Below, one piece after another: positions 16,155 to 24,828 of a stretch of 44,731 bases of DNA; within the stretch, counting starts at the first letter, position 1, and every line of letters begins with the position of its first letter. This DNA comes from CAYFPO01 sp964345035. GTDB taxonomy: Bacteria; Fidelibacterota; Marinisomatia; SCGC-AAA003-L08; GCA-002704045. The position numbers and the translations under genes are program-made. The DNA lies in contig CAYFPO010000018.1 of assembly GCA_964345035.1 (NCBI GenBank), positions 1 through 44,731 of the forward strand, written 5' to 3'. The notes under the pieces are model-generated. The model was not told the DNA's origin, made no database searches, and worked only from the letters and a program-made list of their open reading frames with translations.

Positions 16155-18175
16155 TGAGATATCCAATTTTAGTTTTTCTGTTTTTCAGTATTGTTCAATT
16201 TAATTTCGGAATTGAGTTCAGTATTCAAAATAAATCCATTCCTGTAGAGATTGAGGAAATTGTCATGGATCAAGCCTTTCTGGGTGGAACCAATCAACCG
16301 CGGATACAATGGCTTGACTGGGATGGTGACGGTGATATGGATCTATTCCTTCAGGATGAGGATAAACACTTACGGTATTATGAGAATCAGGGAAATGAAA
16401 CCACACCGGATTTTAATTTAATTTCAACCGATTTTCAAAATCTACTGTTGGGTAATTGGGTAATTTTGCAGGATTTTGATGGAGATGGTGATCCTGATCT
16501 GGTAACCCAGAATGAAGAGATAGCTCTTGGTTTGTATAAAGGAGCAGCATATTATGAAAATCAAAATGGTGTGTTTGTAATGGAAACAGAAGCTCTCATG
16601 ACTGATGAACTTGAACCGGTGTATTCTGAGTATGTAAACACCCCCACATTTTCGGATATGGATGGTGATGGTGATCTGGATTTTTTCTCAGGTAATTCAT
16701 CTAACGGGAGCGTAACCTATTATGAGAATATTGGATTGGTAGATTCCATTCCTGTATTTTCATATATTACAAATTTTTGGCAGAATATCAGCATTATCGG
16801 AGGGTTGATTCGTGATGAAAGGCATGGTGCAAGTGCAATTACATTCATTGACCTGGATGGAGATGGAGATAAGGATCTGAGCTGGGGAGATTATTATCAG
16901 CAAAGTCTGTATATAATCTGGAACATCGGCACCAGCAATGAACCCATTATGGATGTGGACAATATTATCATAGAATATCCGGAAAATGACCCGTTGGAAA
17001 CAGCAGGGCAGAATATGCCCACATTTGCTGATCTTGATGGGGACAATGATCAGGATCTGTTTGTAACGGTATTATTTGGTGCATTTGGATTTCAGTATTT
17101 GGATAATTTTTTCCAGTATGAAAATATCGGAGATGCTGCCAACCCGGAATATATTTTTATTACATCAGATTATCTCAATACACTGGATTTTTATACGGAT
17201 ACTGCTCCGGAATTGGTTGATATAGATTCAGATGGTGATCTGGATGTTTTTATAGGCACTGAAATTGAATACACAACCTTTCCGTATAGGGGAAGAATCA
17301 AATATTTCAATAATACCGGAACTGCTGCAGACCCATTTTGGGAATTGGCAGATCCCAATTTTTTGGGGAATGAAATAGGATTGAATCTAACACCGGAATT
17401 TGGCGATATTGATTCAGATGGGGATTTAGATCTCTTCATTGGTGAATATAATGGAAGAATCATTTTCTACAGGAATAATGGTGATCCGGTGAATTACAGT
17501 TTTGAATATTCAGGATATCTGGCAGGATTTGATGAATCAGGTGATTTTATGGAAATTGATCTCACCACCAGATCAACACCTGAATTAACAGATATTGACA
17601 ATGATGGTGATTTGGATCTGTTCATTGGTGGATTTGGCGGAAATATCATTTTGTATGAAAATTTAGGCACACCGGATACTTACCAGTTTCAGTGGATAAC
17701 CAATGATTATCAATCCATCAATGTGGGTTCAAAATCCCATCCCGAGTTTGTGGATATTGATAATGACAGTGATTTTGACTTACTGGTTGGGTCCGGAAAT
17801 TCAGGTATTTGGGTGTATGAAAATTTGGGTTCTGCAGAAATTGCAGAATTTGTGCAAAATACAGATATCACAATTCCAATATCAGGGAAGAATATTGTTC
17901 CTGTTACAGGTAATATGTTTAGTGAGTTGTACCTGGACTTATTTGCGGGAATTGGTACTGGTGGATTATATCATCTTTCTGGTAAGTTGTGTGAACCGGG
18001 TGATGTGAATAATGATGCAGAAGTGGATGTGCTGGATATTGTGGAAATTGTAAATTCTATTCTCTATAATGATCCAGAATATGTTGAAATCATGTGCTCA
18101 GCAGATATTAATGAAGATATATCCATTGATATCCTGGATATCATTTTAATTGTGGGAATGATTCTGAATAATTAG
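16151..18175 (+). CDS. FG-GAP/VCBS repeat protein with C-terminal dockerin-like module
   Basis: The 674-aa protein has a signal peptide (about 1-20) and about nine FG-GAP/VCBS repeats with calcium-type D-x-D-x-D-G-D loops (DWDGDGDMDLFLQ, DIDSDGDLDLFIG and others), which predicts a calcium-binding propeller. At about 610-674 two EF-hand-like dockerin repeats are seen: GDVNNDAEVDVLDIVEIVNSIL and ADINEDISIDILDIILIVGMIL in shortened form. It overlaps the cytochrome gene by 4 nt and converges on the LptF/LptG gene, overlapping it by 4 nt. It is probably surface-exposed and may scaffold or cap the cytochrome assembly; that role is inference. Confidence 0.85.
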   Translation: MMRYPILVFLFFSIVQFNFGIEFSIQNKSIPVEIEEIVMDQAFLGGTNQPRIQWLDWDGDGDMDLFLQDEDKHLRYYENQGNETTPDFNLISTDFQNLLLGNWVILQDFDGDGDPDLVTQNEEIALGLYKGAAYYENQNGVFVMETEALMTDELEPVYSEYVNTPTFSDMDGDGDLDFFSGNSSNGSVTYYENIGLVDSIPVFSYITNFWQNISIIGGLIRDERHGASAITFIDLDGDGDKDLSWGDYYQQSLYIIWNIGTSNEPIMDVDNIIIEYPENDPLETAGQNMPTFADLDGDNDQDLFVTVLFGAFGFQYLDNFFQYENIGDAANPEYIFITSDYLNTLDFYTDTAPELVDIDSDGDLDVFIGTEIEYTTFPYRGRIKYFNNTGTAADPFWELADPNFLGNEIGLNLTPEFGDIDSDGDLDLFIGEYNGRIIFYRNNGDPVNYSFEYSGYLAGFDESGDFMEIDLTTRSTPELTDIDNDGDLDLFIGGFGGNIILYENLGTPDTYQFQWITNDYQSINVGSKSHPEFVDIDNDSDFDLLVGSGNSGIWVYENLGSAEIAEFVQNTDITIPISGKNIVPVTGNMFSELYLDLFAGIGTGGLYHLSGKLCEPGDVNNDAEVDVLDIVEIVNSILYNDPEYVEIMCSADINEDISIDILDIILIVGMILNN

Positions 18176-19254
18176 GTTCTTGTCTTGAAAAAGAGATAGG
18201 TCCCTGCAATCAGAAATCCAATGTTCGCCCACCACACAGATAGAAAAGGATCAACAATTCCTTTATACCCCATGGATTGACCAAATTTTAACGCCGCATA
18301 ATAAAGAAAGATTGTCAAAATACTCACTCCTATTCCCACAGCCATATTGCTCCGTGGTTTCCTCACCGAAAGGGATAGTCCAAATAATATCATCAAAAAA
18401 CTGCTGCATGCAAATGCAGTTTTGAAATGGAGATTCACTTCCCAGCGTGGTTCCCTGATCCCGTTTTCCTTCAATTTTTCTACGAATCCAGCTAATTCTG
18501 CATAATTCATTTCTTCCGGTTTGACAGATTCTTTGGTAAGGTCCACTGGTGTGAAATTCAATTTCAAAGTAGTATCAGAAGCGGCTGTTGAATACAGCAA
18601 AGAACCAGAATCATTCCAGAGTCGAGTGGTGTAAAACGGGATGTGCCAAAGTAGTTCTTCCTGATTCCATTTCATCTCCTGTGCATCCAACCGTGATATT
18701 AGATTGCTTCCATCAAACTTTTGAATGGATACATTCCGGGCAGTTTTTTGTTTGAACAGATATCTGTGTATCACAAGGATTTCATCAGCGCTGATCTGCC
18801 TGTGAATATGCTGCTTTCTGATATGGGGTTTCCGATTGGATTTGAAATATTTATCTTCCAGCAGTGTTCGTGTGTGCATTGACTGGGTTACGACTTCATT
18901 ATCAAAATAAAATGATAAAACACTGAATAATACTCCCATAATCAGAAGAGAAAAACAGAATCGTCTGATGCTGATCCCGGAGGCTTTGATCGCCGTAATT
19001 TCATTTCTTTTCTGCAGAACACCCAGACTGAACACTGTAGATAGTAATAAACTCATCGGGGTGGCAATACTGACAAACCATGGCAGAGTCAAAAGATAGT
19101 ACCGGAATATCTCATTCCTGCTCATGTCAGCATCAATGAATTTATCCAGCCGGTCAATGAGATCAACCAAAACAAATACAACAAGAAAAGCAGCCATTGA
19201 AAAAAGGAATTTCAAGATAAACTGTTTTAGAATATAGGTATCCAGTTTTTTCAT
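18172..19254 (-). CDS. LptF/LptG-family lipopolysaccharide export permease
   Basis: The 360-aa membrane protein has the YjgP/YjgQ layout: three N-terminal transmembrane helices (about 10-35, 50-75, 95-120), a periplasmic beta-jellyroll domain (about 130-265) and three C-terminal helices. The conserved cytoplasmic segment KRNEITAIKASGIS couples to the LptB ATPase. In the Lpt system LptF and LptG pull LPS out of the inner membrane; I favour LptG over LptF on overall resemblance but cannot be sure. It is transcribed alone, convergent with the FG-GAP gene, and divergent from pyrR across 305 bp. Confidence 0.88.
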   Translation of the reverse strand: MKKLDTYILKQFILKFLFSMAAFLVVFVLVDLIDRLDKFIDADMSRNEIFRYYLLTLPWFVSIATPMSLLLSTVFSLGVLQKRNEITAIKASGISIRRFCFSLLIMGVLFSVLSFYFDNEVVTQSMHTRTLLEDKYFKSNRKPHIRKQHIHRQISADEILVIHRYLFKQKTARNVSIQKFDGSNLISRLDAQEMKWNQEELLWHIPFYTTRLWNDSGSLLYSTAASDTTLKLNFTPVDLTKESVKPEEMNYAELAGFVEKLKENGIREPRWEVNLHFKTAFACSSFLMILFGLSLSVRKPRSNMAVGIGVSILTIFLYYAALKFGQSMGYKGIVDPFLSVWWANIGFLIAGTYLFFKTRT

Positions 19255-19397
19255 TGGGGGATAAATTACAAATAAAGGGTATTCAGTAAAAATGAGAAGG
19301 TCATATAAGTAAAATAAATTACAAATATTTTTAACTGTTGGATAATCCTCTCACCATTTTGCAGAAAGGAAAAATCAAAATGTTCAATTACATTCTG

Positions 19398-19426
19398 TTT
19401 AGTAAAAAATCTTTTATTCATATAAT
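19398..19426 (+). promoter_or_regulatory. Putative pyr operon promoter
   Basis: TTTAGT at 19398-19403 and a perfect TATAAT at 19421-19426 are separated by 17 nt. Transcription from here would start near 19433 and include the entire PyrR-binding leader. The -35 match is weak. Confidence 0.4.
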
Positions 19427-19456
19427 GGGTATTATGTAAATTTCCTGTTAAGGTAA

Positions 19457-19488
19457 CCCTTTAAATCTGCCCGGGAGGCGGGAAAGGG
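19457..19488 (+). promoter_or_regulatory. PyrR-binding RNA element in the pyr leader
   Basis: CCCTTT (19457-19462) pairs with AAAGGG (19483-19488). Between them is CTGCCCGGGAGGCGG, which fits the PyrR binding-loop consensus AGUCCNGNGAGGCU at the invariant CCNGNGAGG core, with outer positions still pairing (G69-C79, U68-G80, C67-G81, numbered from 19400). In known systems UMP- or UTP-bound PyrR holds this hairpin, prevents the antiterminator and lets the downstream terminator form. It lies about 70 nt upstream of pyrR itself, implying autoregulation by pyrimidine supply. Confidence 0.8.
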
Positions 19489-19511
19489 AAGAATAATAGA
19501 ATACTTCCTGT

Positions 19512-19537
19512 ATCCTCCGTCCGGAGGATTTATTTTA
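19512..19537 (+). terminator. Attenuator terminator of the pyr leader
   Basis: ATCCTCC (19512-19518) pairs with GGAGGAT (19523-19529) over a four-base loop, followed by TTATTTTA. It is placed between the PyrR-binding hairpin and the pyrR start at 19560, as expected for pyr attenuation. GGAAG (19487-19491) and CTTCC (19504-19508) could form part of the competing antiterminator. Confidence 0.65.
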
Positions 19538-19559
19538 CCCGGTAACAAAAAGGATAATT

Positions 19560-20114
19560 ATGAAAAAAATCAAATCACGCTTGATGGCTGAGGATGAATT
19601 TCAGCGTACACTGAAACGACTTGCCCATGAAATAATTGAAAAGTATACCGATATGAACAATGTAGCAGTGGTGGGAATCAGGACAAGGGGTGAATTCCTG
19701 GCGAGAAAAATTCAATCCTATATTCAGGAGATTACCGAAACGGTAGTACCACTCGGTATTCTGGATGTGACATTTTATCGGGATGATTTTCGAACCCATC
19801 TTGGATCACCAGAGGTAAAGTCATCAGAAATAATGTTTCCCGTTGAGGATAAGCATATAGTACTTATAGATGATGTTTTATACACAGGAAGAACAATTCG
19901 AGCAGCGATGGATGAAGTGTTTGCCTTTGGAAGACCGGGGTCTATTTCGCTCTGTGTACTTTCGGACCGTGGGCATAGGGAACTGCCCATCAGGCCTGAT
20001 TTTGTCGGTAAAAACTATCCCACTTCACAATCAGAATATATCTATGTACACGTTGATGAAGTTGATAACGAAAATGCCATTTTACTGGTGGAATATGAGG
20101 AGGGGGAAGATTGA
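19560..20114 (+). CDS. pyrR: PyrR bifunctional pyr operon regulator / uracil phosphoribosyltransferase
   Basis: The 184-aa protein has a type I phosphoribosyltransferase fold with the PRPP loop HIVLIDDVLYTGRTIRAA (about 100-117). It also has the PyrR-specific blocks VVGIRTRGEFLA and LGILDVTFYRDD and a C-terminal VLSDRGHRELPIRPDFVGK segment, matching the usual PyrR length of about 180 aa. It senses UMP/UTP and binds the leader RNA; some members also convert uracil and PRPP to UMP. AAGGA precedes ATG 19560. It overlaps pyrB by 4 nt (TTGA). Confidence 0.95.
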   Translation: MKKIKSRLMAEDEFQRTLKRLAHEIIEKYTDMNNVAVVGIRTRGEFLARKIQSYIQEITETVVPLGILDVTFYRDDFRTHLGSPEVKSSEIMFPVEDKHIVLIDDVLYTGRTIRAAMDEVFAFGRPGSISLCVLSDRGHRELPIRPDFVGKNYPTSQSEYIYVHVDEVDNENAILLVEYEEGED

Positions 20115-21052
20115 GCATTCTAAGTCAAAGACATTTTATAGGGCTGGAAAATGCAACTTCAGAAGATATTCAGTCCATTATAGATACTGGATTTACATTC
20201 AGAGAAATACTTGAAAGACCCATAAAAAAAGTTCCATCATTAACAGGAATCAACATTGTTAATTTATTTTTTGAAAATTCCACAAGAACAAGAATTTCTT
20301 TTGAGCTTGCTGAAAAACGATTGTCTGCAGATGTTACCAATTTTTCTGCAAGTTCTTCCAGTGTAAAAAAAGGTGAAAGTTTAAAGGATACTATCCAGAA
20401 TATTCACGCAATGAAGATGGATGCAGTAATAATGCGGCATCCTACACCTGGGTCTCCCGTTCAATTAACCAAATTTGTGGATGCAGTTGTGATCAATGCA
20501 GGAGACGGTACTCACGAACATCCTACCCAGGCTATGCTGGATATGATGAGTCTTCATGAAAAATTTGGAAAGTTACAGGGATTGAAAGTTGCCATCATAG
20601 GTGACATTTTACATAGCCGGGTTGCATTATCCAATATCTACGGATTAAAGAAAATGGGCGCTGAGGTTACCTTGTGTGGGCCGCCGCATTTGATTCCTGT
20701 GAATATTGAGGATATAGGAGTGCAGGTGAGCTATAATATTGATGAGGTTGTTGAATGGGCAGATGCATTGAATGTGCTCCGGATTCAGCGTGAGAGGATG
20801 GGTATTGGATTGATACCATCTGTGAGAGAATACAGATCTACATTTGGTATTACTCTGGAAAGAATGTCGAATCATAAAAAAGAAATTGTAATAATGCATC
20901 CGGGACCAATGAACAGAGGGGTTGAAATTGACAGCTCAGTGGCAGACAGCGATCAGGCTATTATTCTGGATCAGGTATTAAATGGAGTTGCAGTAAGAAT
21001 GAGTATACTATATTTATTATTAAGCCCCGGCGGTGAGGAATTGAAACAATGA
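20111..21052 (+). CDS. pyrB: Aspartate carbamoyltransferase catalytic chain
   Basis: The 313-aa protein begins at a TTG inside the pyrR stop (TTGA), with GAGGAGGGGGA just upstream. Motifs are the carbamoyl-phosphate loop FENSTRTR (54-61), VKKGESLKDT, the HEHPTQAMLD block and HPGPMNRGVEID. It catalyses carbamoyl phosphate plus aspartate to N-carbamoylaspartate. No pyrI regulatory chain is present; the pyrB-pyrC arrangement without pyrI is common when PyrR controls the operon. It overlaps pyrC by 4 nt (ATGA). Confidence 0.96.
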   Translation: MSILSQRHFIGLENATSEDIQSIIDTGFTFREILERPIKKVPSLTGINIVNLFFENSTRTRISFELAEKRLSADVTNFSASSSSVKKGESLKDTIQNIHAMKMDAVIMRHPTPGSPVQLTKFVDAVVINAGDGTHEHPTQAMLDMMSLHEKFGKLQGLKVAIIGDILHSRVALSNIYGLKKMGAEVTLCGPPHLIPVNIEDIGVQVSYNIDEVVEWADALNVLRIQRERMGIGLIPSVREYRSTFGITLERMSNHKKEIVIMHPGPMNRGVEIDSSVADSDQAIILDQVLNGVAVRMSILYLLLSPGGEELKQ

Positions 21053-22344
21053 AAAAACTGGAAAAACTGAAAAACATTACAGCACTCACAGATGGTAAAA
21101 TATATGATCCTTATGCGGGAAAAAATATCTCGGGAAATTTGCTTTTAAAGAATGGCTTTATTGAAAAAATAGGTTCATTTGAAATTCCATCCGGAGCAGA
21201 CATCTTAGATTGTAAAAATAAGATGATTACCTGCGGATTTACAGATATACATGCCCATTTTCGTGAACCGGGGAGAGAAGATAAGGAAACACTGGAAACC
21301 GGTTGTCTGGCTGCACTTGCGGGAGGATTTACTTCAGTCTGTGTAATGCCCAATACAGATCCTCCATTGGATAATCCGGAATCAATACGGTTCATTATTG
21401 AAAAATCTGCATCATTGCCAATCAATATTTATCCCATTGGAGCAATTACAAAAGGTCAAAAAGGGACCGAGCTTGCTGAAATTAGTGAAATGTACAATTC
21501 AGGAGTTGTGGCAATCTCAGATGATGGAATACCGCTGATGAATGGAAATGTGATGAGATATGCAGTGGAATATTGTAAAATGCTTGATATCCCTGTCATT
21601 AACCACGCTGAAGATGACTTTCTACGATCATCAGGCTTAATGAATGAAAGCAAATTATCCACAAAGCTCGGGCTCACTGGAAATCCGGCAATAGCAGAAT
21701 CTACTATGGTGTATCGGGATTTGGCAATTGCAGAATATACGGGCGGTAAGGTTCATATTCCCCATGTTAGCTCTGCACAGACCGTCGAACTGATCAAAGA
21801 ATTTAAAAATAGGGGAGTCACAGTGACTTCCGAGGTTACACCTCATCATCTTGGCTGCACTGAGGAATTACTTCAGGAATACGACACCAATGGAAAGGTT
21901 GCTCCGCCAATTCGTTCAGAAATGGACAGAATTGCCCTCGTAAAAGGGCTGCAGGAGGGAATTATTGACTGTATTGCTACGGACCATGCTCCCCATACAA
22001 TTGAAGAGAAAGAGGCAGATTTTGAGTTGGCTTCCTGCGGTATGATTGGTTTAGAGTCAGCATTTGGACTGAGCCATACAGTACTGAAAAATGCAGGATC
22101 ATCCACTGAGGATGTAATTAATTGGCTGACAGTCAAACCATCCAATATTATGGGGTTGGAGAATGAGGGAATTGTGAAGGGGAAAAAAGCTGAGTTAACA
22201 ATTGTCGATCCTGAAAAAACCTGGGAATTTAATGAAACTGATATTTATTCAAAATCCGGGAATACACCGTTCATCGGCAGAAAATTTGATGGATATATAG
22301 ACATGGTAATATCCGGAAATACAATTTTCAGGAAAAATAATTAG
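21049..22344 (+). CDS. pyrC: Dihydroorotase
   Basis: The 431-aa amidohydrolase has the metal-binding HAHFREPG motif (His68, His70) and PNTDPPLDNPE. Later come SDDGIPLMNG and NHAEDD, then TSEVTPHHL and the catalytic aspartate segment ATDHAPH. The length and the PNTDPP segment mark the class I (PyrC/allantoinase-like) type. It cyclises carbamoylaspartate to dihydroorotate. It is the last gene of the pyrRBC operon, ending 78 nt before rplM, with a separate promoter possible between them. Confidence 0.95.
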   Translation: MKKLEKLKNITALTDGKIYDPYAGKNISGNLLLKNGFIEKIGSFEIPSGADILDCKNKMITCGFTDIHAHFREPGREDKETLETGCLAALAGGFTSVCVMPNTDPPLDNPESIRFIIEKSASLPINIYPIGAITKGQKGTELAEISEMYNSGVVAISDDGIPLMNGNVMRYAVEYCKMLDIPVINHAEDDFLRSSGLMNESKLSTKLGLTGNPAIAESTMVYRDLAIAEYTGGKVHIPHVSSAQTVELIKEFKNRGVTVTSEVTPHHLGCTEELLQEYDTNGKVAPPIRSEMDRIALVKGLQEGIIDCIATDHAPHTIEEKEADFELASCGMIGLESAFGLSHTVLKNAGSSTEDVINWLTVKPSNIMGLENEGIVKGKKAELTIVDPEKTWEFNETDIYSKSGNTPFIGRKFDGYIDMVISGNTIFRKNN

Positions 22345-22352
22345 ATTATTTA

Positions 22353-22382
22353 TTGACTCAGGAAAAATAAGTCCCGTAAATT
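22353..22382 (+). promoter_or_regulatory. Putative promoter of the rplM operon
   Basis: TTGACT at 22353-22358 and TAAATT at 22377-22382 are spaced 18 nt apart and lie 40 nt before the rplM start. The short repeat CAGGAAAAATAA occurs at 22329 and 22359 around it. Confidence 0.4.
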
Positions 22383-22422
22383 TATAGGCTTTATTTGAAG
22401 GCGGATTTATTCAATAGAACAT

Positions 22423-22851
22423 ATGATAACTTATTCAATTAAACAAAAAGACATCCAGAAAGACTGGTATGTAATAGATGCAGAGAACCAGGTTCTCGGT
22501 AGGCTGGCGAGTAAAATTGCCCAGGTGTTAAGAGGCAAAGGAAAACCCGGTTATACTCCCCATATGGATATGGGTGATTTTGTAGTTGTGGTAAACGCAG
22601 AAAAGGTTACAGTTACGGGTAACAAGGAGTTGAAGAAAACATATTTTTCACACACTGGATATCCGGGACACCATAGGGAAGTATCTGTAGAGAAAATGCG
22701 GGAAAAATCCCCGGAATTCCTGATAACGAATGCAGTAAAAGGGATGTTGCCACACAACCGTTTAGGTCGGAAAATTCTGAAACATCTGAAAGTATTTTCA
22801 GGTCCGATACATCCCCATAATGCACAACAACCCAAACCTTTAGAATTATAA
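22423..22851 (+). CDS. rplM: 50S ribosomal protein L13
   Basis: The 142-aa protein contains the L13 hallmarks WYVIDAENQVLGRLAS (about 15-30), a basic LRGKGKPGYTPHMDMGD segment, VNAEKVTVTGNK, and a C-terminal MLPHNRLGR. It binds 23S rRNA early in 50S assembly. It is followed 15 nt later by rpsI, the near-universal rplM-rpsI pair, and then by rpsB-tsf-pyrH-frr, so translation and nucleotide genes are grouped. Confidence 0.97.
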   Translation: MITYSIKQKDIQKDWYVIDAENQVLGRLASKIAQVLRGKGKPGYTPHMDMGDFVVVVNAEKVTVTGNKELKKTYFSHTGYPGHHREVSVEKMREKSPEFLITNAVKGMLPHNRLGRKILKHLKVFSGPIHPHNAQQPKPLEL

Positions 22852-22866
22852 TTAATCAACTGACAA

Positions 22867-23262
22867 ATGGCAAAAAAGACTGATTTATTTGCGACAGGGC
22901 GGAGAAAAACATCCGTCGCGCGGGTAAGAATTAAAAAAGGAAAAGGCGGTATAGTTATTAACGGCAGGGATATCAGTGAATATTTTGGCCGGAAAACATC
23001 CCGGATGGTTGTAACTCAACCACTGGAATTAACTGATACTGTTGGTAGCTATACTGTAAATGTAAATGTGTTTGGCGGCGGTAAAAGCGGTCAGGCAGGT
23101 GCGATCAGACATGGTATTTCCAGAATACTGCAGCAAATAAGTGCAGATTACAAAAGTATTTTGAAGCATGCAGGGATGCTTACCCGGGATTCCCGTGAAG
23201 TTGAGCGTAAAAAATACGGCAGGCCTGGTGCACGTAAACAATTCCAATTCTCAAAACGTTAG
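22867..23262 (+). CDS. rpsI: 30S ribosomal protein S9
   Basis: The 131-aa protein has the S9 signature GRRKTSVARVRIKKGKG, GGGKSGQAGAIRHGISR, and the basic C-terminal tail REVERKKYGRPGARKQFQFSKR in shortened form. The terminal KR reaches toward P-site tRNA in known structures. It lies 15 nt after rplM and 8 nt before rpsB. Confidence 0.97.
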   Translation: MAKKTDLFATGRRKTSVARVRIKKGKGGIVINGRDISEYFGRKTSRMVVTQPLELTDTVGSYTVNVNVFGGGKSGQAGAIRHGISRILQQISADYKSILKHAGMLTRDSREVERKKYGRPGARKQFQFSKR

Positions 23263-23270
23263 GATAGTAT

Positions 23271-24200
23271 TTGGTACAATTAGAAAAAGAGTATTTACTT
23301 AAAGCCGGTGTCCATTTCGGACATCCCACCAGTCGCTGGAACCCCAATTTCAAACCCTACATCGCAATGAAAAAGAACGGAATCCATATCATTGATCTTG
23401 AAACGACAATGAAATGTCTTCAGGAAGCTGGAGATGAAATTTCAAAAATCGTTAAGGATGGCGGAAATATTCTGTTTGTAGGAACAAAAAAACAGGCCAA
23501 GGATGTGGTTCAGCAGGAAGCTGACAGATGCGGTATGTATTATGTAGTTGAAAGATGGTTGGGAGGTACACTGACCAATTTTGCAACTATAAAACGGAGT
23601 ATCAGACGATTGATGCTGTTGGAGAAAGAGGCATCTGAAATTTATGATAATCTCACGAAAAAAGAAGTAAATATGCTTGAACGTGAACGGGTGAAACTTG
23701 GAGATCTTCACAGAGGAATAAAGGATATGAAACATATTCCAGCCGCACTGTTTTTTGTAGATGGAATTCATGAAAAAATTGCGATCAATGAAGCGTATAC
23801 TTTGGGAATCCCCGTATTTGGTATGGTTGACAGTAATACCGATCCTACAACTTTAACCTATCCCATTCCTGCAAATGATGATTCTATAAGATCAATTAAA
23901 GCGGTCGTCAGTTATATTGCTGATAGAATTATTGAAGCACGAGGTGGAGTTATTGAGAGAGAAGAAGAAATTATGGATGTAGAGACAACTGATTCTTCTC
24001 AGGATGAAGAAGTAATCGAGGTCACAGCACCGGTTGAAGAGGAAACTGTTGACACTGAGGCAGCTGTTGAGGAAGTTGAAGCTCAAAAAGATGAAGAGGA
24101 CTCAGAATCACCTATAAAATCAGATGGTGCGATTGAGAATGATATTGACACAGACTCAACAGAATCTGAAGAAGAAGAAATAGAGGAAAAAACTGAATGA
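23271..24200 (+). CDS. rpsB: 30S ribosomal protein S2 with long acidic C-terminal tail
   Basis: The product is 309 aa from TTG 23271 (AGGA about 8 nt upstream). The S2 core occupies residues 1-225: LLKAGVHFGHPTSRWNP, FVGTKKQAKDVV, RWLGGTLTNFATI, and GIPVFGMVDSNTDP. Residues about 230-309 form a low-complexity tail dominated by Glu, Asp, Ser and Thr that is absent from most S2 proteins of about 230-260 aa. The tail is in frame and ends in an ATGA overlap with tsf, so it is a real extension. Its role is unknown. Confidence 0.95.
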   Translation: MVQLEKEYLLKAGVHFGHPTSRWNPNFKPYIAMKKNGIHIIDLETTMKCLQEAGDEISKIVKDGGNILFVGTKKQAKDVVQQEADRCGMYYVVERWLGGTLTNFATIKRSIRRLMLLEKEASEIYDNLTKKEVNMLERERVKLGDLHRGIKDMKHIPAALFFVDGIHEKIAINEAYTLGIPVFGMVDSNTDPTTLTYPIPANDDSIRSIKAVVSYIADRIIEARGGVIEREEEIMDVETTDSSQDEEVIEVTAPVEEETVDTEAAVEEVEAQKDEEDSESPIKSDGAIENDIDTDSTESEEEEIEEKTE

Positions 24201-24814
24201 TAAGTGCAAAAGCAGTAAAAGAATTAAGAGAAAATACCGGTGCAGGTATGATGGACTGCAAAAAGGCGTTGGAAGCTACAAAAGGTGATGTTTCCAAAGC
24301 GCTTGAACATTTACGGAAAGCCGGAATAGCAAAAGCTGAAAAGAAGTCCGGAAGATCAACTATGGAAGGAATTGTTGATTATTATATACATCAGGGAGCA
24401 AAATTAGGAGTTCTTGTAGAAATCAACTGTGAAACAGATTTTGTTGCCCGCACTGATCAATTCAGACAATTCACAAAGGATGTGGCTATGCATATTGCAG
24501 CATCCAATCCACTTGCAGTTTCAAGGGATGAAATCTCCCGGGAGACTATAGAAAAGGAAAAAGAAATTTTTGCTGAACTCACTCGAAAAGAAGGCAAACC
24601 TGACCATATCATAGAAAAAATTGTTGAAGGACGGCTCGAAAAATTTTATGCTGACAGTGCCCTGTTAGAACAGCATTTTGTAAAAGATCCTGATAAAACC
24701 GTTCAGGATGTTCTTACTGACACAATTGCCAAACTCGGCGAAAATATTTCCATCAAACGGTTTGTACGGTTTCAATTAGGTGAGACCGGCAATACCGCCC
24801 ACGAAAACAACTAA
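24197..24814 (+). CDS. tsf: Elongation factor Ts
   Basis: The 205-aa protein has the N-terminal UBA-like segment VKELRENTGAGMMDCKKAL and the nucleotide-exchange motif CETDFVAR (about 77-84). It is the short form with a single core subdomain, as in Thermus (about 196 aa), rather than the 280-aa Escherichia form. It recycles EF-Tu-GDP. It overlaps rpsB by 4 nt (ATGA) and is followed 14 nt later by pyrH. Confidence 0.96.
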   Translation: MISAKAVKELRENTGAGMMDCKKALEATKGDVSKALEHLRKAGIAKAEKKSGRSTMEGIVDYYIHQGAKLGVLVEINCETDFVARTDQFRQFTKDVAMHIAASNPLAVSRDEISRETIEKEKEIFAELTRKEGKPDHIIEKIVEGRLEKFYADSALLEQHFVKDPDKTVQDVLTDTIAKLGENISIKRFVRFQLGETGNTAHENN

Positions 24815-24828
24815 ATCCTGAAAACATA

